The translations under genes and the position numbers were made by a program. The notes below the pieces were generated by a model. It saw only the letters and a list, made by a program, of their open reading frames with translations. It made no database searches and was not told where the DNA came from. From the NCBI RefSeq assembly GCF_029168945.1, contig NC_083603.1:36925396-36989395 (forward strand): a DNA stretch of 64,000 nt. The letters are read 5' to 3'. The stretch's first letter is position 1, and the number at the start of each line of letters is the position of its first letter. The DNA comes from Cannabis sativa. Taxonomy: Eukaryota; Streptophyta; Magnoliopsida; Rosales; Cannabaceae. Positions 47,340 to 57,796 of this stretch are shown piece by piece.

Positions 47340-48120
47340 AGTGAGCCACGCTCAACCCCACTTTTCACTTATGAAATAAGTGATATGAGCTACGCTCAAC
47401 CAAACTATTCACTTACAAAGTAATAGGTGCTACGCTCAACCCAACTTTTCACTTATAAAATAAGTGACATGAGCTACGCTCAAACAAACTATTCACTTAC
47501 AAAGTAAGTAATAGGAGCTACGCTCAACCCAACTTTTCACTTATAAAATAAGTGACATGAGCTACGCTCAACCCAACTATTCGCTTACAAAGTAAGTAAT
47601 AGGAGCTACGCTCAACTCAACTTTTCACTTATAAAGTAAGTGATATGAGCTACGCTCAACCCAAATATTCATTTATAAAATAAGTGATATGAGCTACGCT
47701 CAACCCAAATATTCATTTATAAAATAAGTGACATGAGCTACGCTCAACCCAACTAATCACTTATAAAATAAGTGAAATGAGCCACGCTCAACCCAACTAA
47801 TCACTTATAAAATAAGTGATATGAGCCACGCTCAACCCAACTAATCACTTATAAAGGAAGTGATATGAGCTACGCTCAACCCAAATATTCATTTATAAAA
47901 AAAGTGATATGAGCTACGCTCAACCCAAATATTCATTCATAAAATAAGTGACATGAGCTATGCTCAACCCAAGTAATCACTTATAAAAGAAGTGATATGA
48001 GCCACGCTCAACCCAACTATTCACTTATAAAGTAAGTGATAGGAATTACACTCAACCCAACTATTCACTTATAAAGTAAGTGATAGGAATTACACTCAAC
48101 CCAAGTATTCACTCACAAAT
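47340..48120 (+). repeat. 44-bp tandem array, 18 units, each with a hairpin
   Basis: Units run AGTGATATGAGCTACGCTCA plus about 24 bases (ACCCAACTATTCACTTATAA and similar). GCTCAAC or ACTCAAC marks 18 units. At each junction CACTTAT and ATAAGTG pair around AAA, so every unit can form a short stem. The array lies between pol and the antisense ORF, where Tat/Ogre elements often carry tandem repeats. 47165-47339 before it is spacer. Confidence 0.92.
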
Positions 48121-48607
48121 TAAGGATAAGGGCTGCGACCAACCCACCTATTCGTCTATAAACTCAAATCTTCAGAATTGTGTTCAATCATAACTAAATA
48201 TAAAATTTACTCAACAATATTGCGGTCAGCCAAGTTCGATGTACTCAGTCAAGCTGTTCCAAAGTCTAAGTCTTAGTGACACTCACTAAGACTTAGACTA
48301 GGGGATATAGTATATGGATCAATGCAAAATATACATCAACCGAATAACATAAAACATCAGCAAAATGAAAAATGAAGAATATTAATACCAAATTAAGATA
48401 ATAAGTCAGACCACCGCAAAAGTAACGTTCATACATCAAAGCGTCATAAAATTCAAAACGGGCATCACTAAGAGGATGTCCGCACACCAAAAGGATCGTT
48501 AAGCATACATACTTAATGCCACAATGGCGATGTTCATGCTTTAAACAAAAGAGACCTAAAGTTTAAATCAGTTGTCACTTGTAAACAAAAGGTCGAACTT
48601 AAAAGAC
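48121..48607. other. Spacer between tandem array and antisense ORF
   Basis: I see nothing here except an inverted pair near 48262-48300 (AAGTCTAAGTCTTAGTGA, then TCACTAAGACTTAGACT) that can form a stem of about 17 bp. It might act as a terminator-like or processing structure between convergent transcripts. Confidence 0.5.
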
Positions 48608-49155
48608 CCACTATGGAGCAATGGTACCATCTTCAGCAATGGAGAACATCACATCGTCAATGCCACCCCCGCCAGAAGCAAAAGTATGAGCGTCGACACC
48701 CATACCAGGGACAGAGGTATGAGCATCGGCGCCCTCATCAAACACAGAGATATGAGCGTCAACATCCATCTCATTCTCTTGCTCAAGAGCCAAATATTCC
48801 TCATGAAGTGCAATAGCACCATCGACGTCCCATCCACGATGGAGCCCTTTCTTATACTGTATCATCAACTCCCCCTTGTCTTGATGGCAGTCTTGAGTGA
48901 AATATCATCAACCTCCTGGTACAATGCGACATACTTAGCCTCTTCCTCCTTGAGTTTGGCACGCACACGCTCCAACTCAGCATTCAACAAGGAATAATCC
49001 TGTTTGAGCTTGTCATATGATTATTTGGTAGTCTCTCTTTCCAGTTTCAAGTTTTCCACTTCCTTTCTAAGTCTAGAATGCTCCTTGTTCAAAGCTTTGT
49101 TCCTTTGATCAAGTGCAATTGTGTCACGCCTCAAGTAGAGGACTGCTTGAATAGC
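48608..49155 (-). pseudogene. Tat1 antisense ORF, exon 3 (coiled coil, damaged)
   Basis: It begins after TTTTTTGTAG (82-bp intron, 49156-49237), in frame with exon 2 (AIQAVLYLRRDT). A long coiled coil follows (KEHSRLRKEVENLKLE, then LLNAELERVRAKLKEEEAK), with a TAA inside it near 49019 and a one-base frameshift near 48880. The end of the ORF is then the frame 48611-48868: an acidic tail with VDAHISV and VDAHTFA repeats, closing at the stop beside 48611. A protein of this kind could self-associate. It is non-functional here. Confidence 0.65.
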
Positions 49156-49237
49156 CTACAAAAAACAAGTTGAATTACCATGAGTAACACACAAAAATAA
49201 CAACATATGCGTAAATACAAATTCTTTCCAAACTTAC

Positions 49238-49908
49238 TAGGTAAATCGTAGAAACACCGTAATTCGCTCGCCCCGCAACTCCGATGCCTCTCAAACGCTC
49301 TTCATCTCTCGGATGGAGAAGAGCCTCAACATGACCTTCGATAGAAGCAGGCTCAGAGTAGGCCAAAATGTTGGAAGAGATGGACAGGTTGATCATACTC
49401 TCCTCAATAGACAACTCGTTGTCACCCCTCAGTGGAGAAGCCGCAACCACACCATCAGCTGGCAACTGAGAGCTACCTCCTCCATTTTCCTTAGCAGGAA
49501 CTCGAGATTTCACAACATGACTTGTGGTCTTCTTAGACCTCTTTCCAAGTAAATTAGTCTTACCCCTAGCAACAGCATCATCCGCTCCACAAACCTTGAA
49601 AGTCATCCTCTTATAATAACGGTCTGCAAGAAAACGTTCTTCTTCCGTTAAATGACGAATCAAAGAGAAGGGACCACTAACCTTCTCTAAAGCTCGGGTC
49701 AACAAAAGGATGGGGGCGCGCTTGACAACGTTGAGTGAAAAAATACTACCTTCTTGACGTTGCGCACCTCTCCACAAATTTCCAACACAAGATTTATCCA
49801 AAACAAGAAGCTTGTTATGGGCTCTTTGATCGGAAGAAATAGAGAGCAAGTCGTTCACTCGAGCTTCAGACCAACACCCCCTACTAGGACATCGATTGAG
49901 CCCCTTAC
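49238..49908 (-). pseudogene. Tat1 antisense ORF, exon 2
   Basis: It is bounded by an acceptor (CATTGTAG, AG at 49910-49909) and a donor (GTAAGTTT from 49237). Joining exon 1 to exon 2 across the 88-bp gap keeps the frame (SWRTL, then SKGLNRC). Content: SEARVNDLLSISSDQRAHNKLL, then a basic stretch with KRSKKTTSH, and a low-complexity Gly/Ser part. No stop is seen in the exon. The continuation of the track frame past STIYL is intron. Confidence 0.7.
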
Positions 49909-49996
49909 CTACAATGACAAACAGAAATAATTATTATTCATAGACAAATCAAGTATCAAATAAAAAACGACAAAGAAACCAACACTCCTCACTCAC

Positions 49997-50783
49997 TTAA
50001 GGTTCTCCATGAAGTAGGAACCACATAATCACTCGTTCCAAACAAGTAACCTTTGACAAAACAATATTTCCTCCTCCAACCCCTCTTGTTGCTAGGAACC
50101 AGCTCCGTTACCCAAGCTTTTTAGTTCGCTCTAAGAGTGAATATAAATCGACCCTTATCTGTATCGTGTTGTTTAAGATAATAACTTGACTTGAAATCTA
50201 CAAGGTCAACCCTCTTCCCCTTCACTCTAACTATGACTTCTATACCCAATAATAACTTCCAAGCATTTGGCATGAGTTGGCTAGGAGCTAACCCATAATA
50301 GTCCAACACTTCTTGTACAAATGGAGGGAAAGGGAATCGAAAGCCAATCCTAAAAGGAAATTCATACATACAAACCCAATCGCCATTATCCCAATCGGGA
50401 CGCTCAGCGATAGTTGGGAGTCGCATTTGTATAGAAGAATGAATCTCATATTGATGTCGCATGCGTAGGATATCACCCTTAGTCATACTAGACCTCGGGT
50501 TGTCCCTCAAAAAGTGAAGGGACCGCCCGACATACTCATTCTTCTCACCCTCATAATCATGTACCATTATCGCATACTGAAGAGCTCGAGGCTCTCCATC
50601 AATCTTACATACATTCTCATCGAAAACTTCCCCCTCATCATCACTGTCAACCAAAGTAACTTGAGGTAATGGTTGAGCATTAGGGATATTTTCATCACTA
50701 TCCAATATTGAATGAGCACCTCCTTGTGTAGAAGAAGGGACCCCAATCATTAATGGTGAAGTCACACTTTCCCAAGATCCCAT
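49997..50783 (-). pseudogene. Tat1 antisense ORF, exon 1 (Transposase_28-like domain)
   Basis: Read against the element's own genes. The start MGSWESV (50783) is preferred to the upstream in-frame ATG at 50846, because the 21 extra residues are a hydrophobic run with no counterpart I know of. The domain with MYEFPFRIGFRFPFPPF, then FVQEVLDYYGLAPSQLMPNAWK resembles the 'putative gypsy type transposon' domain (Transposase_28, PF04195), recalled and not searched. Such antisense ORFs are described in Tat elements (Grande, RetroSat-type); their role is unknown. A stop (TAA, 50121-50123) interrupts just before WRRKYCFVKGYLFGTSDY. A GTGAGT donor follows at 49996. Confidence 0.75.
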
Positions 50784-52907
50784 CTCACCACTCAACAAGA
50801 GTATGGTCACAAACACTAGACAAAATTTAAAACTCAAGATATACATATGATATGATGTCCAACGATCATACTAGGCATCATATAAAAGCATTACATCCAT
50901 GCTACATATCATGCTTACATTAAAATTTTAGTGGACATATTATGCATCAAGCTCATACGAAATTATACGGTCATACCATACCCATGATGGTTATAAAAAA
51001 ATTCTTGTTGCTTGTATACAAAATTTCTATGGTCATACTATGCAAGTCATGGATAAGTTCAAAACACCAAAACCACATTATTTGTTACAAATTCGAATCA
51101 AAACATACAAACACTACACAGCTATTTTATAAATCAAATATTGTTCTAAGAGCATCAAAAATACCAAGAACACGATAGCATTTTAAATGATGAAAGAAAT
51201 GCTAGAAACACTTACCAACAAGAAGGAGACTTCCTAGCCTTTCACCACCCAAAGCTTTCCACAACACTACTTGAAAATGAAAAGAAGAAAAGTGATATAT
51301 TAAAATTACTGGACCCTCTTATGTAGAACAATAACACTATAGAGGAATGAAAATCTAAGTTTCAAAGATACTAGTAGAGTAACACATTCTCTAAACCCAT
51401 TGTTAGCCATATACACAATCTGATGTGGCTCATTAGTGTATATATACACATCTCACTCACTGTGAAAATAATTTTCTATAGTAGAGAGAAATTATTTCAA
51501 GTGAGATACAACAAGTTGAGGCACTGCATTACCTAGTTTACACTGTCATTCACACTATGTTACACCACAGAACATAAAAAAAATATGCATATATGGAATG
51601 GTCACTATTGTTAATACAACACTTGTAACTATAATAATAGTATGGCAGACCCTCACTCATGGATATACATGAAGTAGAAGCAATCTCAATGGACAGCCTT
51701 AGTTGAAACAGACCATTAGGTAATGGACAACAACTGAAATAAATATGTATATATGTATGAGTACAAACACTTTATCAAAGTACAGAAACAAACTCTTCCT
51801 CACTTGCAAAAATTTGAGCACCATCCAACACGTTATTAGAGTCAAACTCTATAATGGTTTATTTGCATATTGGTCACTCCACATATATGTAGACGAGCCT
51901 TTGCAATTTTCATACCTACACTAATGATGTGACTCTTCAACCTTGTGCAAGTTCATTATATATTAAAACAATAATTAGGGATTGGCATCCTTAAATCAAT
52001 ATATGTGCAGACCAACCTAAGGTCAATAAAGTGCTTACTCTGACCACAACATGGGGTTCATACCAACATATCTCTGAAAAAGGCAGACAAGCCTAGCTAG
52101 AGATTATATGCTATCTTCCAAAGGACAACTTTACATAGCACATATATAACACTTTAAAGGTACGACTTATATATGCACTTACACAATAAAAGTAACTCAC
52201 TTATTACTGATGTGAGATGATTCAATTCATACATAAAAATATGTATATACATAGTGGGTCATTACACAACCAGATGTACTTGTACATTACCTATTTGTCT
52301 TGACCACATGGACATGAGCTATTTTTTCTCTTCAAAATTATCCTGTTATTCACGCCACCTATAAAATATGAAATAACAATGCTTGGTTATTTTCATACAA
52401 CTTTTATCACATGTCCATCTATCTATCAAAGTTGACAACGTACTTTCCACTCACATGAAAGACTTTTTCTTGTCCTATTAAATCCAATATGACAAAAGGC
52501 AAAACACACATCCATGGGCTAACCTACTAGACTTGGACCGCCCATCAGTGTACAAAATATCACTAAGCTAACTACTAGGCCTCATCATACATTGTAGAAG
52601 CTAGACATGGCTTCTAAAAACTAAAACTTATAAATTGAGGTATCCTTAAACAGATTAAAGTTGAGTAGGTCCTCAAGATAAAATTACATATGGCTTGTTT
52701 ACAACAAGATATATTAAAAAATATTCATACACGAAATTTGGCATTCAATTATTCTTGAGGGCCCAACCCTTTACAATTCAATCTAAACTAACTACTACAA
52801 CTTATGCTGGGCCAATTATTCTCGATCTAAAATCACACTATAGGCACTCCGAGTCAATCATGCACGCCTGCGGGTAATGCTCCTTAATTTGAGTATAACC
52901 CAACTTA
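50784..52907. other. Tat1 3' untranslated region, no feature seen
   Basis: About 2.1 kb between the antisense ORF and the polypurine tract. It should hold the antisense ORF's promoter, but I can name no motif with confidence. The open frames 50942-51178 and 52695-52877 are short and unsupported. Confidence 0.5.
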
Positions 52908-52924
52908 AAGAGCAAGGGACAAAC
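52908..52924 (+). other. Polypurine tract of Tat1
   Basis: AGAGCAAGGGACAAAC-type purine-rich run directly before the TGTAGTGG start of the 3' LTR. Confidence 0.7.
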
Positions 52925-53715
52925 TGTAGTGGCCAAAAATTTCTCTAAGCCCAATGAAAAGGCCCAACGATCGAAGTACTTACAAAGCCCACTTATATAA
53001 GTTAGAAACAAAGAACCCATAAGCCCAATGGCTCACATGGGCCACGCCCAATCCATGCCTTTTGGGTCATACCCATATTCGAATGTCCAACCCGCAATAA
53101 AGCCTTTTTTAAAGTGTAATGTTAGGATTGACGCGTGGAGGAAGAAAAACGTTAAGTTTCCTAACTAACCCACAAAAATAGTGATCTTCCCTAGCATAGC
53201 GGAGCGAGAGTATCAACTCTCTAAGTGATACGCTAATGGGCGGGCGCTCATCCAGGAACGAACCTAAAAGATTACGCTCATCCCTGGAGAAGTGGGGGAA
53301 GACCGTTTCTCTAGGGACAGACCACGTTTCAAGAGGTAGCCATTTTCCTAAGATAGTAAATAGGCCCACACTGGGAGTGAGAGAGGAAAAAAGAGAGACG
53401 AATATTCACTCTCTCTCTCTAGAGTTTTACTACTAAACTTATCATTTCTCTACGATCTGACGTATTCTTTCTGATTCCGGTGAGCGAGGTTTGACCGTGG
53501 ATCGCCACATAACCATAGACACACGAAGTATTTATTTACATTTCTCATTTTCTTTTCTACTTCGCACTATAAATTTACGGACTTGACCCTCGGAGTGCCT
53601 TCGGCCGGCACCACCCCGGTGTTCCAAGGTTTCACGGTCATCCTTTGTCTTTGTTCCGCAGGTTGTCGGTGCCCACAAACGCTCATTCCGATCATTGTAG
53701 ATTTTAGCGTCTACA
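52925..53715 (+). repeat. 3' LTR of Tat1
   Basis: It is 791 bp, the same length as the 5' LTR, and followed by the ACACT duplication (53716-53720). Confidence 0.93.
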
Positions 53716-53720
53716 ACACT

Positions 53721-56700
53721 TAATTATTTATTTCCTGAATTTAATACATTTAATTAAATTAAAAATTCAATATCTAAGTTTATTTTCATCATGATACTTA
53801 AATATTTATTTTTCATGACATTTAATTAAATAGAAAATTATTTTAAGTTGATTTTTTTTTCCATCTTAAATTTAAATAATTTTCAAAATATATTTTTTCT
53901 TTATTTTATTAATCAAATTTTGAAATTCCATTTCTTAAATGCTAGAATTTCGAATTTTATTTGAAAAATAGATTAAAGTTGTAAATTATTTATTTTAATT
54001 TTGGACAACTTAAATCAATGATTTTTTCATTTATTGATTAAATTAAAATAAATGAATTAAAGTATATTATTAGAAATTAAATTAATTAGTCAAAGGAAAA
54101 TCTAGATAGGTGATATTTTTGCTAGAAGTATTTTTCTAGTGTATTTAATTAAATAGAAAATTAATATTTAAGTTGATTTTCATCATCATACTTAAATATT
54201 TGAAATTTTTCTTATATATTTAATTAAATAGGAAAATTATATTTTTTGTTGTAAATTAATTTTGAGCCAACATTAAATTAGAATAATTTTTCAAGGATTT
54301 ATTTTTTATTTTAACATGCATTTTTGAAAATTGTATCCTTAAATACTTTAATTTTTCGAAATGCAATATATATTTATAGAAAATTAAATTTGAGTTGTAA
54401 ATTAATTTAAATTAATTTTGTAACAACTTAAATTGAATGTTTTTCTAAATATTTATTGGAAATTATTACTAAGATGGAAATGATTCATATTATTTTCATA
54501 TCCATCTAAGTAAAATTTATAAATATTCAATTAAAATTTATATTTACAATTTTTCATTCTAAATTTAAAATTTTAATTAAATAAATATATATTTAAAATA
54601 AATAGAATAAATAATGAGAATCAAAGAAAATACAACTCTTTTTAAATAATGAGCTTTATTATTAAGATATTCGATCTCCATTGTTGGTTTTACATGGAGT
54701 TTGTTTTAGTGAGTAATCCTCCCTAATGGAGGAATGTTCATTAGCAATTTCGCACCGTTTAATCTTGAACGATAAGTAGTTTGTAAGTGTTTTATATGGT
54801 ATGGATCACCCTAATGGTCGAGACCATATTTGACTTGCAAATTATGAAACAATGGTGGAAGCTCATAAGATAGAATTGCCTTGACTCTCGCCTAAACGGG
54901 ACAACGCTGAATTCCAATCTTGATCGAATAAAAGGTTGCTAGAATGTTTAACATTTTAGATGAGCTGACAACTCTATTCAATGGATGATAGCTTTGACTC
55001 TCGCCTAAACGGGACACTGATATCAGTTTGTTGAAAACCTTGGAAATTATTTAGGATTTGTATGTTTTAGTATTTTCACTGGTCATTCCTACTTGCTATA
55101 TGTTTAATAATTTCTGAATTGTGTATGAATTTATATTGAACCATGTTATTTTCTGTTATTAAGTTGTAGTTTAATTTCGAATCTTCATTGTTGGTCTAAC
55201 TTGGTTTGTTTATCTAATGAGATAAATCCCTCGTGGATTTTCACCATTAGACATTCATAATAGTGTTAGATCTCGAAAGATAAATATTATATATGCAACA
55301 TCTAGCTGTTCATCAATTGATGACACCTTAGACTAGTATTTTTACAATATGGAACAAGAAGATTGTATAAATAAGATTACTTTGACTTTCGCTAATCGAA
55401 GTATCGTTGGATTCTTATTTAATTAACGAAATTATCCTAATTCCTCTTAGCTTATTCATTTCGAATATGCTCAATAACATATCATTGGATGAATGGTCTA
55501 TAAATCATTTCATGTCATTATATTTTCTCTTAAAAATCAAATGACGCATATGATTATAATCCCAAAATTCTATTCCCAATTGGTATAAATCCTCAATCTT
55601 AAAATCTCCTACTTGTATAGGCAAATCAGACTTAGAGTTAAATTAGTAGTGGTGGTCCAAGATAGAATTACTCATAATATTTGGTATAAATTTAAGTCTT
55701 TGACTTTAATTTTAGATTCCAAACAGAAATTTTCTTATATTTCTAATTCCAGAATACAATACAGTTACACTTTCTCAAGTGTTTAATATCCATCTTCTAT
55801 TAATGGATTCAAACTGTATGGAATATGAGTTTAGTATTCTGTGACCAGGATCCACTTGCAGTATTCTAAGAACTCTTTGATGTAACTAAACCTAAGTCAT
55901 CAAAAGACACAACCACATTTTTATTAATCTATGGCATTTGTATCTTGTTCATAGTGGATTTGACAAGATCAATATCTGCAAAGAATTAATATGCCTATAT
56001 CCACTGAAAGTAGTTCATCTCATTCGAAGATGGCTGTACATTCAAGGGTGGATATGAGTTTTTCGTTGTATTCTTAAAACGATAACTCTAGATTATACCT
56101 TATGCAAAGAAATTTAAAATGTTTAAATTTCATTAATTTCTAGCAATGGTTAAAACCATTAAGGTAAGTGGTTAAAGATCTTGCGAACTGATAGGGGTGG
56201 AGAAATATTAGTCGATATGTAGTTCAAAGGTCATTAGATTTATTTTTGAATTATATCCAAACTTACCTCCCCAGAAATTTCGAATTGCATATTGATGATT
56301 AGTTACTAGTCGTTGCCTAATCCCTTCTATGGTAGTACATTTTTAGAATGATGTAATGGTTGTATAATTAATGTAAATAATTACTAGATTCATGGATGAC
56401 CTAATCAAAATCTTAAGAAAAGCTAGAACTGTTAACCATGGTTTGTTAGCTATTCTAAGTTATTAGGGGTGGACCATCCCATAGTCAATAGATAAGAAAG
56501 TGTTTGTTCAAACAAATACTACTTTTCTAAGAAAATGACTAAGTTTGAAAATAAAGTAGCAAATAAAGGAGATATTTATTTCTTGATTCCAAAAGTGTTC
56601 TATCATCTTATTTGACATATGATGATCCCACTGCCTCTGTTGTTTTGTCACAACCAAAGAGGTTAATACCATTTAGTTTTCTTAGACATAATTCACGGTA

Positions 56701-56980
56701 CCTTGTCGTAGTGGGAGAGTTTCTAGGAACTCACCTTCTTATGACTTGGGAGACACTAGTGATTAAAATCCGTTGTAAGTTTAAACAAGTAATGGATAGT
56801 CAAGATAAGAAACTAAGAAGAAAAGCCAATAGAACTATGGTTTAATCCCTTCACATGGAATAACCTAAAGTTTTCTATTACAAGGACATAAAAGGAAATT
56901 TTAGTTAATAAATCTATTCTATGGACTTAACAAAACTTTCTGTTCCTAGTATTATAGGTTTGAGTTTATCTAAACCTATG
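53721..56980 (+). other. B1 internal, second part of leader and unrecognised region
   Basis: It continues the sequence broken at 16642 and parallels 22136-25480 of B2. The TTGACTCTCGCCTA-type motif is at 54881 and 54994, here as CCTAAACGGGA, with a looser copy at 55382. No gene is supported; 56612-56845 is the counterpart of the B2 frame at 25044. Confidence 0.65.
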
Positions 56981-57300
56981 GCTTGTGGTAAGATGCTGAA
57001 GCATTTTCTTTCTAATGGCAGTCTATAGAAGCTTCACAACTTCTTAGGCATAAATTTTATTTATCTAAGGAAAAGTCTTAACTATTCCAGAAAAGATAAA
57101 GCCATGAAAGAATTTCTTAAATCAACAGTTAGAGGTCTTAGACATGCTTTTGTATGCCTTAGACCAGACACCTACTGTTGAGTGGGAGTATTGAGTAGGT
57201 ATCAGATTAATCCAGGAGAAGAACATTGGAAGACAATCAAGTAAATCCTAAAATTAAGAAGAGGAACTATATGTTAGTCTATAAGAGTGTGTTTAAAACT
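56981..57300 (+). pseudogene. Copia RT/RNase H relic in B1
   Basis: It is the counterpart of 25490-25780. The frame reads STVRGLRHAFVCLRPDTYC, a stop (TGA, 57179-57181), then VGVLSRYQINPGEEHWKTIK and a second stop. Both stops sit at the same codons as in B2. The ancestral RT-to-RNase H segment is recognisable but cannot yield enzyme. Confidence 0.75.
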
Positions 57301-57781
57301 CTTAGACTACACCACATCAGATTTTGAAATTTGCCTTTGTGCTAGAAAATTTTTCTTATAAGATGGTGGTTACTCTAGGGGAGGAATAGTGATTTTGGAG
57401 AAGTGTAAAAACCTATCTGAAGTCTCTAGGTCTACCAGGAAGGGATTGAATGTTAAAGATACAGGAAAGGTACTTATTCAGTCTAAGGAAAGTTCTATAC
57501 ATTTTTGGCACCATTCCAAATTCCCTAAACTACTAGTGTTATTTTCCTATTAAGCAAAAGTAGTTGCCAAAAGTATAGAATCCAGTATCCCAAGAGAGTA
57601 GACATATAGAGCGGAATTTCACATTATCAATAATTTTGTGATTAAGGAAGAGTAATGGTGGAGAAACGGTTGTGGTTAATTCAACCTTTCAGATCCTATT
57701 ACGAGGAGTTTACTACTACTACACTTGATTTGTATATCGAGGTGTTGAGATTATTTGAAACGCACTTTTTGTTTTATATTA

Positions 57782-57796
57782 GTGCAAGTGGGAGTT
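57782..57796 (+). other. Polypurine tract of B1
   Basis: GTGCAAGTGGGAGTT directly before the 3' LTR. Confidence 0.85.

Larger units (their letters stand above)
16643..53715 (+). mobile_element. Tat-lineage Gypsy element Tat1 with nested insertions
   Basis: Both LTRs are 791 bp (16643-17433 and 52925-53715), with perfect ACACT duplications outside (16638-16642 and 53716-53720). The uninterrupted target exists in B2 (near 22135: CTCTACACTTAATT), confirming the insertion point. In order: PBS, gag N-terminus, RT, two RNase H domains, integrase C-terminus, tandem repeats, antisense ORF, polypurine tract. I count about 29 LTR differences by eye (near 4%). Three Copia insertions interrupt it. Much of gag, all of the protease and the integrase core are missing. 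Confidence 0.93.

Noticed and set aside
47340..48120. CRISPR-like array
   Set aside because: Units are continuous 44-bp tandem repeats without unique spacers, in a plant retrotransposon.
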